Source: VGMA01 sp964655475
Lineage (GTDB): Bacteria > Chlamydiota > Chlamydiia > Chlamydiales > VGMA01
Assembly: GCA_964655475.1 (NCBI GenBank)
Contig: CAZZMO010000006.1
Span: 5,524 to 69,523, forward strand
Direction: 5' to 3'
Length of the DNA stretch: 64,000 bases
Under the pieces are notes generated by a model, which saw only the letters and a program-made list of their open reading frames with translations, had not been told where the DNA came from and searched no databases. The translations under genes and the position numbers were made by a program. Positions 8,370-16,317 of the stretch are shown one piece after another. Numbering within the stretch: the first letter of the stretch is position 1; each line of letters opens with the position of its first letter.

Positions 8370-9553
8370 GCTTCGGGGACACATGTATCGATATTCCATG
8401 GATTCGTGAAACAGCACTGATTCCCTGATCGAAAACCACCCTTCATACAAGATTTCCCCCAGCAACACTGTCCTCCCCCATCACAGCAGGTTCCATCTAA
8501 GCAAACGTGTTCGCAACAAGCTCCATTAAGGCAGTGTCCATTCTTACAACAGGTACCGTTACAACAAATCTCCCCCTCATTGCAACATTTCTCGAGACAG
8601 CAAATCGTATTGACTGGGCAGCAAGTTGTTTGATTATTACAAGTTCTGCTTGCAGGGCAACAGAGAGCTCGGCCCGATCCTTCACCTCGAATACACTCAT
8701 CCCCATTTTCACAGCAGATATATGGGGGATCGACATAGCAGCTATCTAAACAGCAATTTTGCTGGTTAGCACATTGGCAATTACAAGTACATTCCCCATT
8801 TTGTACATGCCATCCTGCTCGGCAGCATTTTCCATTCAAATAACGATCTGCTGGGCAGCACTCCACTTTTCCAGTTTCCATGTTTTGAGCGCACTTTTCC
8901 CCAATCTCACTGTTACAACAAAGATAAGGCGGATTCACCTGACAATTATCTAAACAACAATCTGCAGGATTTGCACATGGGCAAGTGCACACACATTGCC
9001 CTCCTTGGCAAGACCATCCATTAGGACAACAGGCACCATTGCAATATTGACCTATCGGACAGCAACTTCCTTCTTCCGTTGAACCCCCAGCAGGAATACA
9101 GACTTCTTGAGTTTGAGAGCAGCATAGATAGGGGCTATTTCCATTGTAACAGCAATTTTCTGTTGTTAGATCGCAAGTACAGGTTTGAGTAGGTATTACA
9201 CAGCCACTTGTAGTACAGACTTGTCCAGATGCACAGCAACTTCCCTCGCAGTACTGCTCTTTAGGACAACATATACCTTGTAAGGCGACGCAGGTTGTAT
9301 TTTCTGTACAGCAGACGTAACTACCATCAGTAACAGGGCAGCAAGTTTCTGTTGAAGAACACGCATCTCCACAAAGATTTTGACAAACCCTATCAACACA
9401 AACTTCTCCTGTAGAGCAGCACTCACCGTTACAATAATACTGATTTGGACAGCACCCGAGTCCTGGCAAACAGGTGTAGCTAGTTGTGCAGCATTCAGGA
9501 TCATGCCCCCATCTGATGCAGGATTGTGTGTTATCTGGACAAGACAAAATCAA
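8360..9553 (-). CDS. Extremely cysteine-rich repeat protein (88 Cys in 397 residues)
   Basis: By count, 22 percent of residues are cysteine, mostly as CC pairs spaced by 4-12 residues (patterns such as CCPxxxYCNGxCCxxGxxC). A unit of about 64 residues containing CANxxxCCLDxCxVxPPYxCC is visibly repeated twice in the middle, with more divergent copies before and after. The pattern recalls granulin/epithelin CC-pair modules but I would not assign it to that family. The only in-frame start is TTG at 9551-9553; no signal peptide is visible. It lies 21 bp after the glycosyltransferase gene and is probably co-transcribed. Chlamydiae build disulfide-cross-linked envelopes from Cys-rich proteins, so an extracellular or envelope role is the natural inference, but export is not explained by the N-terminus. 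Confidence 0.85.
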   Translation of the reverse strand: MILSCPDNTQSCIRWGHDPECCTTSYTCLPGLGCCPNQYYCNGECCSTGEVCVDRVCQNLCGDACSSTETCCPVTDGSYVCCTENTTCVALQGICCPKEQYCEGSCCASGQVCTTSGCVIPTQTCTCDLTTENCCYNGNSPYLCCSQTQEVCIPAGGSTEEGSCCPIGQYCNGACCPNGWSCQGGQCVCTCPCANPADCCLDNCQVNPPYLCCNSEIGEKCAQNMETGKVECCPADRYLNGKCCRAGWHVQNGECTCNCQCANQQNCCLDSCYVDPPYICCENGDECIRGEGSGRALCCPASRTCNNQTTCCPVNTICCLEKCCNEGEICCNGTCCKNGHCLNGACCEHVCLDGTCCDGGGQCCWGKSCMKGGFRSGNQCCFTNPWNIDTCVPEAQI

Positions 9554-9574
9554 CTCACATTTTAATTCATCTTA

Positions 9575-10474
9575 TCAGTTGAATAATGTGCGAAGGCTAA
9601 GTCTTTGAATGAGTATTGGATTGACTTTAGTTACATGGAGAAAAGGGTGAATGATCTCCTCTTTTTTGGGGAGCTCTACCGATAAGGGGTCCCAAAAAGG
9701 GGTGACTGTCTCGTAGGAGAGGTCAAAGAGGGCATCTTTGCCCTGAAAAGGTTGCTCTAGCTCTTTTTGTAGAAGAGCCGTCCAGTTTTTGTCTTGGTAG
9801 TGGCCCCAGGAGAGGACTTTGCGAAAAAGCTCCTCTTTAGGTTTGACCCAACTGAAGTGATGACAGAGAGGAGAGCCATCGAGCGCTGCTACATGATCTC
9901 TTTTACTCCCGGGGAAGTCGACAAAAATCCCTTTCCGTTCACAGATGTCGAGTAGTGCTTCTGGTTGGATGAGGGACTTTTTCACCATCAATGGGCCGTT
10001 TGAATGGAGTGAATGGGCTCGATAAGATGCGGAGCGGAAGTAAAAATAGCTCGAGAACTTGAGAGCTGTATACTCTTGATAGGGGAAATGGGAGAGCCAG
10101 AGGAGGAACTTCTCTCCATCAAAAATCTCATCCACATCGATGAATAGGATGTAGTCAATCCCTTCAGGGACAAAGTGATAACCAATATAGCGGTTGGTGC
10201 TGTGCCAAAAATGGATCCAGTCTGCATCCCCTTTTTGGACAGGGCAATGTAAACCATAGGTCTCATCTTCTCTAAAGGCAAACTCTACAAATTGGGTATC
10301 GGGATGCTCTCGGTAAGAGGCCTCTAAAAGATCTTGATTCTCAGGAGTTCCATCGAAAAAATGGTCACCGACGGTGACGATCACTTTATGGGCAAAAGGG
10401 CGAACCCCTTCAATTGCCTTTTTTAAGAACCGGTAGTCATTCGTGCAATAGTTGATGACAACTGCAATCGACAC
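9575..10474 (-). CDS. Glycosyltransferase family 2-like protein
   Basis: A 299-residue cytoplasmic protein with GTG start. The N-terminus SIAVVINYCTNDYRFLKKAI followed by IVTVGDHFFDGT resembles the start of a GT-A fold, and the metal/nucleotide-binding acidic motif appears as ILFIDVDEIFDG near residues 108-119 (the DxD position). A late GSPLCHHFSW segment could provide the catalytic or metal-binding histidines. I recognise no specific sugar or acceptor. It precedes the cysteine-rich gene, so the two may form a unit for making and glycosylating a surface protein, which is inference only. Confidence 0.65.
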   Translation of the reverse strand: MSIAVVINYCTNDYRFLKKAIEGVRPFAHKVIVTVGDHFFDGTPENQDLLEASYREHPDTQFVEFAFREDETYGLHCPVQKGDADWIHFWHSTNRYIGYHFVPEGIDYILFIDVDEIFDGEKFLLWLSHFPYQEYTALKFSSYFYFRSASYRAHSLHSNGPLMVKKSLIQPEALLDICERKGIFVDFPGSKRDHVAALDGSPLCHHFSWVKPKEELFRKVLSWGHYQDKNWTALLQKELEQPFQGKDALFDLSYETVTPFWDPLSVELPKKEEIIHPFLHVTKVNPILIQRLSLRTLFN

Positions 10475-10495
10475 TTGGGGTAATCTATGGTATGG

Positions 10496-10801
10496 TTATT
10501 TCCACTCATAGATAGCAGGGTTAAAAACCATTTGGCAATAGACTTCTTTGAACGCTTTTAAGAAAGCTTTGTCCTTCAAGTAGATCACCTCTTGACCTTC
10601 AAATTCTTTTCTCAAATGGGGCGGGATCTGAATACCCATTTCTCTCATTTCTTCTTCTAAGATCTCATCGTAGAAGAGGATATCCCCTTCTTTCTTCACT
10701 TCCAAAATGACAAACCCATTTTGACTGTTCACGAATTTCATAGGCGTTTCCTCACATAACTGACATCCTAACAAAGCTGCGGAAATGATCACACTCTTCA
10801 T
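10496..10801 (-). CDS. Small exported protein or lipoprotein, unknown
   Basis: A 101-residue protein. The N-terminus MKSVIISAALLGCQLC has one Lys, a hydrophobic stretch and an LLGC that could serve as a weak lipobox. The mature part is acidic and unrecognised (FYDEILEEEMREMGI). Its ATG overlaps the stop of the PI4K-like gene as ATGA, so it is translationally coupled to it and likely works with it. Confidence 0.7.
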   Translation of the reverse strand: MKSVIISAALLGCQLCEETPMKFVNSQNGFVILEVKKEGDILFYDEILEEEMREMGIQIPPHLRKEFEGQEVIYLKDKAFLKAFKEVYCQMVFNPAIYEWK

Positions 10802-12039
10802 AAATTTCTAATCCTTTTTCCCACTTCTCTAATTGAACAACCTTCTAATACAGAGCTTTTTATCGACTGAACCCTTTCTCTCATCGCATGAGTTGCATCA
10901 GCTCCAAAACCGAGCTCTGCCATCCGAGATGCAATCAGATCTTCATTGATGGCTAAAGCTTTTTGTCTAGCTGATGGGGAAAAAGGAATTTCGGCATTCG
11001 GATAAAAGAGGAGTGAGTTCATCGCATATCCATTTTCTGTGGGGAATGAGAGTCCGTTGTCCACTTTTTTAATGCCATAGATAGGGCGTCCTTGATCATC
11101 AAAACGTTTAATATAAGCGAGTAGATTTCCTCCATGCCCATCTGAGTCGCCAGAGACCATCATAAATAGAGAGGCGAGTTCAAGATCCTCTTGATCAAAG
11201 AATTGGGCAAATTCTTCACCTCGATAACCTTGTTGAAAGAGTTCATGCTGAACAGTAAAAAGCTCTCTAGCCTGAGGGATATACCTTTGCACACTACAGA
11301 GCTTCTCCACTTCTCTCTTTCCTAAAACTTCTTCTCCACTGATGATCGAATCGGTGATGTCAAAAAATGATCCTTTAAGATCTTTATGTATCCACATGAC
11401 TGCTTCTGGTGTTACATCTTTGATTCCTAGGATGATAGCAAGATCTGAGGCCATCATGTCAATTTTATGTGACTCATAACGAGGAGTTGCACGGAGTGAA
11501 GATCCTTCTTCTCCAGGAAGAAAAAAGCTCATATACCCTTTCCGATTGTTCATGCAGAAAATATCTTCATCGACAGGCTTGATCACAAATTGAGGCTCTC
11601 CCCTTTTATCGACCAAATAATAACAGGCTCCTGCTCCAAACCCACCCTCTACTAGGGTCAGCTGATCCAGTGTTGAAAGCAGGTCTTGATAGATAGTATA
11701 GAATCCAGATTCAATGGTCTCTTTGATGAAGGATCGCCATGCTTCTCGAGTTTCAATGATCTCTTTTCTCAAATCTTGAATCCGCTCCACTACACTGTTT
11801 GGATCGAGCCCATCTCTGATAAAAATAGAGCGGATTGCATCTAAAGCTTCCTCATGATCGATCTTTTTAATGGGAGCACTCTTTCTATTTGTCTTAATAT
11901 AAGATGCTAGTGTTGTCTCCAAGGTTTGGAGAAAGCTAGTAATTGCAAGTGTAGAAGATAGGGAAGGATTGAAAGAGTTTCCCGTTGGAGAAACGATCTT
12001 TTCAATATCATTAATTTTTATAATAGTCATAATTAACAT
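10798..12039 (-). CDS. PI3/PI4-kinase-fold protein, putative phosphoinositide kinase or effector
   Basis: About 413 residues. Residues 1-125 are helical with no recognised domain. From about 131 a kinase-like core appears: a glycine-rich loop VEGGFGAGACYY, a candidate ATP-binding lysine in QFVIKPVDED (~156), a catalytic loop SGDSDGHGGNLL (~297-308), and a metal-binding VDNGLSFP (~327-334). The last motif is close to the 'IDNGLAFP' of type II phosphatidylinositol 4-kinases and PI3/PI4-kinase-related proteins. Three in-frame ATG/TTG starts lie within 15 codons and none has a clear ribosome-binding site; the ATG ending at 12039 is chosen. No signal peptide; if it is delivered to host cells it would be via a type III route. 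A protein kinase of HipA or actin-fragmin-kinase type is the alternative. Confidence 0.72.
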   Translation of the reverse strand: MLIMTIIKINDIEKIVSPTGNSFNPSLSSTLAITSFLQTLETTLASYIKTNRKSAPIKKIDHEEALDAIRSIFIRDGLDPNSVVERIQDLRKEIIETREAWRSFIKETIESGFYTIYQDLLSTLDQLTLVEGGFGAGACYYLVDKRGEPQFVIKPVDEDIFCMNNRKGYMSFFLPGEEGSSLRATPRYESHKIDMMASDLAIILGIKDVTPEAVMWIHKDLKGSFFDITDSIISGEEVLGKREVEKLCSVQRYIPQARELFTVQHELFQQGYRGEEFAQFFDQEDLELASLFMMVSGDSDGHGGNLLAYIKRFDDQGRPIYGIKKVDNGLSFPTENGYAMNSLLFYPNAEIPFSPSARQKALAINEDLIASRMAELGFGADATHAMRERVQSIKSSVLEGCSIREVGKRIRNL

Positions 12040-12144
12040 CAATTATATCAAACAATTACGAAAATAAAAACGTGAAACAATTTTGATATGTTGAAAAAAT
12101 TTTAGACACTGTTAATTATAAAGATATCAAAGGAGAGGAAGATC

Positions 12145-12546
12145 ATGAAAAATTCCCAGCACCACAATAACCACTTAGTAAACAAAAGCGTACGGCAAAA
12201 CTCTCGCCTCCCCACCCCCGTAAGAGCCTCCCACGACGATCTGGTCAAAAGACTTCAACTCTATAAGAAGACCTCAGGGGTATTAGCGATTCAACCTAAA
12301 AATCAAATGAGAGAGAACTTTAGATCTTACATCCACTACATTACGAATCACCCCTCTTCTACAGCAGAAAAGCACTCAAGAAGAGCCTCCCCTGGCAGCG
12401 TAACTCCAGGGCAGCCCCATTCCCATATCCATACGAGTGAGAAACAGATGAACGACCACCTCCAGAGCAAGCTCCAAGAAAACAATATCAAGCTTTCCAA
12501 AAAACTCATGAATAGCTCCAAAGTTCGCTGGAAAAAGATTGATTGA
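12145..12546 (+). CDS. Small basic hypothetical protein
   Basis: 133 residues, rich in Lys, His, Ser, Asn and Gln, with no hydrophobic segment, starting MKNSQHHNNHLVNKSVRQNS. A strong ribosome-binding site AGGAGAGG lies 7 bases before the ATG. The composition suggests an intrinsically disordered protein; nucleic-acid binding or type III secretion are both possible but unsupported. It is divergent from the PI4K-like gene and 19 bp upstream of the phosphoesterase. Confidence 0.75.
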   Translation: MKNSQHHNNHLVNKSVRQNSRLPTPVRASHDDLVKRLQLYKKTSGVLAIQPKNQMRENFRSYIHYITNHPSSTAEKHSRRASPGSVTPGQPHSHIHTSEKQMNDHLQSKLQENNIKLSKKLMNSSKVRWKKID

Positions 12547-12565
12547 TCCGCTATAGTCTTCGTTC

Positions 12566-13408
12566 ATGAGGATTCTAGTTTGTTCTGACATCCATTTTTT
12601 TGCGCCGAGCTTCCACCCAAAACAGCTATTTTCTAAAGAGATTATTGGTAACCTTTGCGCTTTTTTCACCCGAAAACACCACTTCCTCTCCTCCCATGCA
12701 GAGATGCTCCTCGATCAACTTTCTAGTTTGAAGGTCACCCACCTCCTCTGCCTTGGGGACTTTACCACTACCTCCTCTAAAAAAGAGTTTGCACTCGTCC
12801 AGCGGTTCATCGCTGAAGCCCAAAGAAAGCGGGTCACAGTTTATGCGATCCCCGGCAACCACGACAACTACACCAAGATGGCCTATGAGGAAAAAAGATT
12901 TTACCATATGCTCGAAGATCTCATCGATCTGAGGGATCTCTCCAAAGACCGGGTGGCAGCCTACTCCCTCGATGAAAAGCTCTGGCTCATCTTGCTAGAT
13001 ACTACCTTAAAGACCCCCCTTTCCCATGCTACAGGCCTGTTCAGCAAAAAAATTGAAGCAAAACTCAAAGAGATCCTCGATTCGATCCCGAAAGATCACG
13101 AGGTGATCGTTGCAAACCACTTCCCTATTAAGACTAAGAAACTTCCGACGAAATCTCTACAGAGAAAACTAGAACTCGAACGCCTCCTCTCTAACTATCC
13201 TCAAGTCCGCTTCTACTTTTGTGGTCATGATCATAGGCACACCAAGATCAATCTCCCCACATTTCAAATGATCAATCCGAGTTCATTGACCCTGAAGAAA
13301 TATGGTGGTTTTTGCATCCTTGAGCCCAAGAAACAACTCGAGATCTATCGCCCACCCTCAAACTCTGAAAAGGGCTTTCAGTTGAAGGAGATCCATGACG
13401 TGGTATAA
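12566..13408 (+). CDS. Calcineurin-like metallophosphoesterase
   Basis: A 280-residue dinuclear-metal phosphoesterase with the full motif series: SDIHFF (residues 7-12, DxH), GDFT (GDxx), GNHDNY (GNHD), VANHFP (His) and CGHDHRH (GHxH). The substrate cannot be read from the sequence. It overlaps the next gene by 14 bp. I recall a metallophosphoesterase near groEL3 in Chlamydia too, so this may be a conserved neighbour. Confidence 0.9.
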   Translation: MRILVCSDIHFFAPSFHPKQLFSKEIIGNLCAFFTRKHHFLSSHAEMLLDQLSSLKVTHLLCLGDFTTTSSKKEFALVQRFIAEAQRKRVTVYAIPGNHDNYTKMAYEEKRFYHMLEDLIDLRDLSKDRVAAYSLDEKLWLILLDTTLKTPLSHATGLFSKKIEAKLKEILDSIPKDHEVIVANHFPIKTKKLPTKSLQRKLELERLLSNYPQVRFYFCGHDHRHTKINLPTFQMINPSSLTLKKYGGFCILEPKKQLEIYRPPSNSEKGFQLKEIHDVV

Positions 13409-13796
13409 AGATGGGCTCGTATTTGGCTGCACCTCTTGCGGGCAGTGTTGCACAGGCGCTCCTGGCTATGTCTGGCTAGAACAAGAAGATATACAAAGAC
13501 TTGCAAAACACTTAGAGCTTTCTGAGTCAGATTTCCTCCGCCGCTATACCCGCTTTGTTAGGGGAAGATACTCCCTTACAGAGCTCAAGCCCCACTACGA
13601 CTGCGTTTTTCTCAAAGAGAAAAAATGCACCGTCTATCACGCAAGACCTTCTCAATGTAAGAAGTTCCCTTGGTGGCCCCAGAACCTCACCTCGAAGAAG
13701 GCTTGGGATGAAGCTGCCCTTCATTGTGAAGGGATCAACGCCAATGAGGGAAAGCGTTTTACCCCTGAAGAGATCCAAAAACAGCTCGACGATTAA
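13395..13796 (+). CDS. YkgJ-type CxxCxxCC cluster protein
   Basis: A 133-residue protein with the N-terminal metal-binding motif CTSCGQCCTG (residues 12-21) and further conserved cysteines in CVFLKEKKCTVY and RPSQCKKFPW, the pattern of the YkgJ/UPF0153 family of putative zinc/iron-chelating proteins. Function unknown. Its ATG lies inside the end of the phosphoesterase gene, giving a 14-bp overlap and probable translational coupling. Confidence 0.9.
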   Translation: MTWYKDGLVFGCTSCGQCCTGAPGYVWLEQEDIQRLAKHLELSESDFLRRYTRFVRGRYSLTELKPHYDCVFLKEKKCTVYHARPSQCKKFPWWPQNLTSKKAWDEAALHCEGINANEGKRFTPEEIQKQLDD

Positions 13797-13835
13797 TCCC
13801 CTTCTTCTTACAAGTAAGAAAAAGGGTGAAACAAC

Positions 13836-15548
13836 ATGGGCAAACAAGCTTTACAAAAAAGTGTCGAAGAGCGCATCAAAGAATGGTTAAAAGCTCCACT
13901 AGATCCAGAAACGAGAAACGAAATCAAGGCACTTATGGAAAACCATCCTGAAAAAGCAAATGAGGTGTTTTCTCAAGGCTTAAGCTTCGGAACGGCTGGG
14001 ATGAGAGGAATCATGGGTGTAGGCTCAAACCAGTTGAACATCTACACTATTCGCCAAGCAACCCAAGGACTGGCGAATTACATCCTCCAGAAAAAACCGA
14101 CACCTTCTCCCTCTGTCATCATCAGCTATGATTGCCGTAACCACTCGAAGGAATTCGCCATAGAAACTGCTCGGGTACTAGCAGGGAATAAAATCAAAGC
14201 CTACATATACAAGGAATTGCGCCCCACGCCAATGGCCTCTTGGGGAACGCGCCACTATGGATGTGCAGCTGGCGTCATGATTACAGCATCTCACAATCCT
14301 GCCGCCTACAATGGTTACAAAGTCTATTGGAAAGATGGAGCTCAAGTTACAGCCCCTCACGATACGGGGATTATGCAAGAAGTGGCCAAGGTAGAGCATT
14401 TCGATGCGATTAAACTTGCGAAAGAAACAGATCCTCTCATTGTTTGGCTGGGAAAAGAAGCTGACGAAGCCTATCTTGCAGAAATCCAAAAACTTGCGAT
14501 CACGCCACACGCAGATCAAGAAAAAGGGAGCTGGCTGAAGGTGTTATACTCGCCACTTTATGGAGCAGGTAGGCCGATTATCCCAGAAGCGCTCAAACGG
14601 GCAGGCTTTACCTCTCTCGAGCTTGTGAAAGGGCAAGAGGGACCGAATGGAAATTTTCCAGGGATGCCCCATCCTGATCCCGCTTCTCGAGAAGCTCAGA
14701 AAGTGGGAAATGAACTACTCTTAAAACAGCAAGGGGATATCTGCCTCTTTTCTGATCCCGATTCTGACCGCCTTGGTGTGTCGATCTTTCATGAAAAAGA
14801 GATCTATAGCTTCACAGGAAATGAAATGGGCTGCCTTCTTCTCGATTTCATCTTGGAGACAAAAAAGCAGCTACCGAAAAATAGCGCTGGTGTTACATCC
14901 ATTGTTTCGAGTCCTCTCTTCCGCACCATGCTTGAAAAACATCACCTCACCTGTTTCGAAGTGTTGACAGGCTTTAAATATATTGGAGAAAAAATCCATC
15001 TCTGGGAAACAGAAAAAGATACATTCCACTACCTCTTTGGATTTGAAGAATCGATGGGCTATCTCTATGGAACCCATTCTCGCGATAAAGATGCAACTGT
15101 TGCTGCCCTCTTAGTCGCTGAAATGGCACTTCATGCAAAAAAACAAGGGAAGACTCTTCTCCACAAACTCTATGAACTCTACGCTCAGTACGGTATCTAT
15201 CGAGAGATCACCCTCTCAATCGATTGCAAAGAAGGGATGGAGCGGATGCTCCAGATCATGGCGCGCCTTCGTCAGACTCCTCCTACCCATCTCGGGAAAA
15301 GGAAAGTCGTCCGTTCTATCGATTTAATGAAACCTAATGCCGAGCTCCCTAAGTCAAACGTCCTCATCTTTGAACTCGAAGATCAATCAAGAGTCATCGT
15401 CCGTCCTTCAGGAACAGAACCACAGATTAAAATCTATGGACAGATGAAGAAAACTAACGCAAAATACATCACTAAAAACGAGATCGACGCGGTTGAAAAA
15501 GAGCTCCAAAAACTCCTCGAAGAAGCCAAACAAAACTTCCTGCAGTAG
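13836..15548 (+). CDS. Phosphoglucomutase/phosphomannomutase (alpha-D-phosphohexomutase)
   Basis: Converts hexose 1-phosphate and 6-phosphate through a phosphoserine enzyme. The four active-site loops are all present: TASHNPAAYNGYK with the phosphorylated serine (about residue 150), metal-binding DPDSDRLGV, sugar-binding GFEESMGYL, and phosphate-binding RPSGTEPQIK. At 570 residues it belongs to the longer PgcA-type branch. Substrate preference (glucose for glycogen versus mannose) cannot be decided. The next gene starts inside its 3' end. Confidence 0.95.
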   Translation: MGKQALQKSVEERIKEWLKAPLDPETRNEIKALMENHPEKANEVFSQGLSFGTAGMRGIMGVGSNQLNIYTIRQATQGLANYILQKKPTPSPSVIISYDCRNHSKEFAIETARVLAGNKIKAYIYKELRPTPMASWGTRHYGCAAGVMITASHNPAAYNGYKVYWKDGAQVTAPHDTGIMQEVAKVEHFDAIKLAKETDPLIVWLGKEADEAYLAEIQKLAITPHADQEKGSWLKVLYSPLYGAGRPIIPEALKRAGFTSLELVKGQEGPNGNFPGMPHPDPASREAQKVGNELLLKQQGDICLFSDPDSDRLGVSIFHEKEIYSFTGNEMGCLLLDFILETKKQLPKNSAGVTSIVSSPLFRTMLEKHHLTCFEVLTGFKYIGEKIHLWETEKDTFHYLFGFEESMGYLYGTHSRDKDATVAALLVAEMALHAKKQGKTLLHKLYELYAQYGIYREITLSIDCKEGMERMLQIMARLRQTPPTHLGKRKVVRSIDLMKPNAELPKSNVLIFELEDQSRVIVRPSGTEPQIKIYGQMKKTNAKYITKNEIDAVEKELQKLLEEAKQNFLQ

Positions 15549-16317
15549 ACGTTTTTGTATCACAGGTAGCACGGGAGGGCTAGGACTTGCCCTCTCTTCT
15601 CTTTTAGTTCAAAAAGGATATACCGTTTTAGCCGTCGGGAGAAATCTCTCCTCTCTTCAAAAACTTCAGAAAGAATTAGGTGTTGAGATCTGCCAAGGAG
15701 ATCTCCTCGAAGATACAAAAAAAATCGCTCATGCCATCAAAGAATTTAGAGCAGATGGAATCATCAACAATGCAGGTCTTGGTTATTACGGACCTTTTCA
15801 TGAAGCGAATAAGGATCAAATCGAAGAGACGATCCATCTCAAAACAACGGCGATTCTCTCTCTTTTGCACGAGGTCATCCCTTACTGGATCGAAGAGAAA
15901 ACCCCGGCGACTATTTTGAATATCGCCTCAGCTGCAGCACTTCTCCCCTACCCATATTTTGCAACCTATAGCAGCACAAACCGCTTCCTCCTCCACTTTT
16001 CTCTAGCTCTTCATGAAGAGCTAAAACCTCACCACATTTCCTCACTTTGCTTTTGTCCTGGATCGATTCAAACCCCTTTTGCGGAAAAAGCCTCTAATGG
16101 GTTTTACAAAAAACAGCCCCCGATGATCCTCTCCTCTGAAAAGACAGCAGAGGCGATCTTAAAGCAAATTGAAAAGAAAAAGCCTTTTGTCGTCTACGAT
16201 AGACGCTATCTATGGCTCATAAGATGCATCAAGTGCCTTCCCCGATTTCTTCAGGGAAAACTCCTCATGAAAAGTCTTGCTGAAAGAATTAATTCGAGCC
16301 ACTCTCAGGCTTTTTAG
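15493..16317 (+). CDS. SDR-family oxidoreductase
   Basis: Short-chain dehydrogenase with TGSTGGLG cofactor motif, NNAGLGYYG, ISAAA-like IASAA and catalytic YSSTNR; the YxxxK lysine appears as asparagine (Y-S-S-T-N), which would be a missing key residue. The only start upstream of the Rossmann motif is TTG at 15493, lying 56 bp inside the mutase gene; there is no ATG or GTG between it and the fold, so the first ~20 basic residues may or may not be translated. 255-274 residues is normal. The 3' end overlaps the convergent HD gene by 29 bp. Confidence 0.85.
   Translation: MKKSSKNSSKKPNKTSCSRRFCITGSTGGLGLALSSLLVQKGYTVLAVGRNLSSLQKLQKELGVEICQGDLLEDTKKIAHAIKEFRADGIINNAGLGYYGPFHEANKDQIEETIHLKTTAILSLLHEVIPYWIEEKTPATILNIASAAALLPYPYFATYSSTNRFLLHFSLALHEELKPHHISSLCFCPGSIQTPFAEKASNGFYKKQPPMILSSEKTAEAILKQIEKKKPFVVYDRRYLWLIRCIKCLPRFLQGKLLMKSLAERINSSHSQAF

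Noticed and set aside
8360..9553. Repetitive spacing considered as a CRISPR array
   Set aside because: The repeats are imperfect coding units with a continuous reading frame of CC pairs, not identical DNA repeats with unique spacers.
13805..13820. TTCTTAC-AA-GTAAGAA hairpin between the YkgJ-like gene and the mutase
   Set aside because: Short loop and no T-run; too weak to call a terminator, and the genes are probably co-transcribed.
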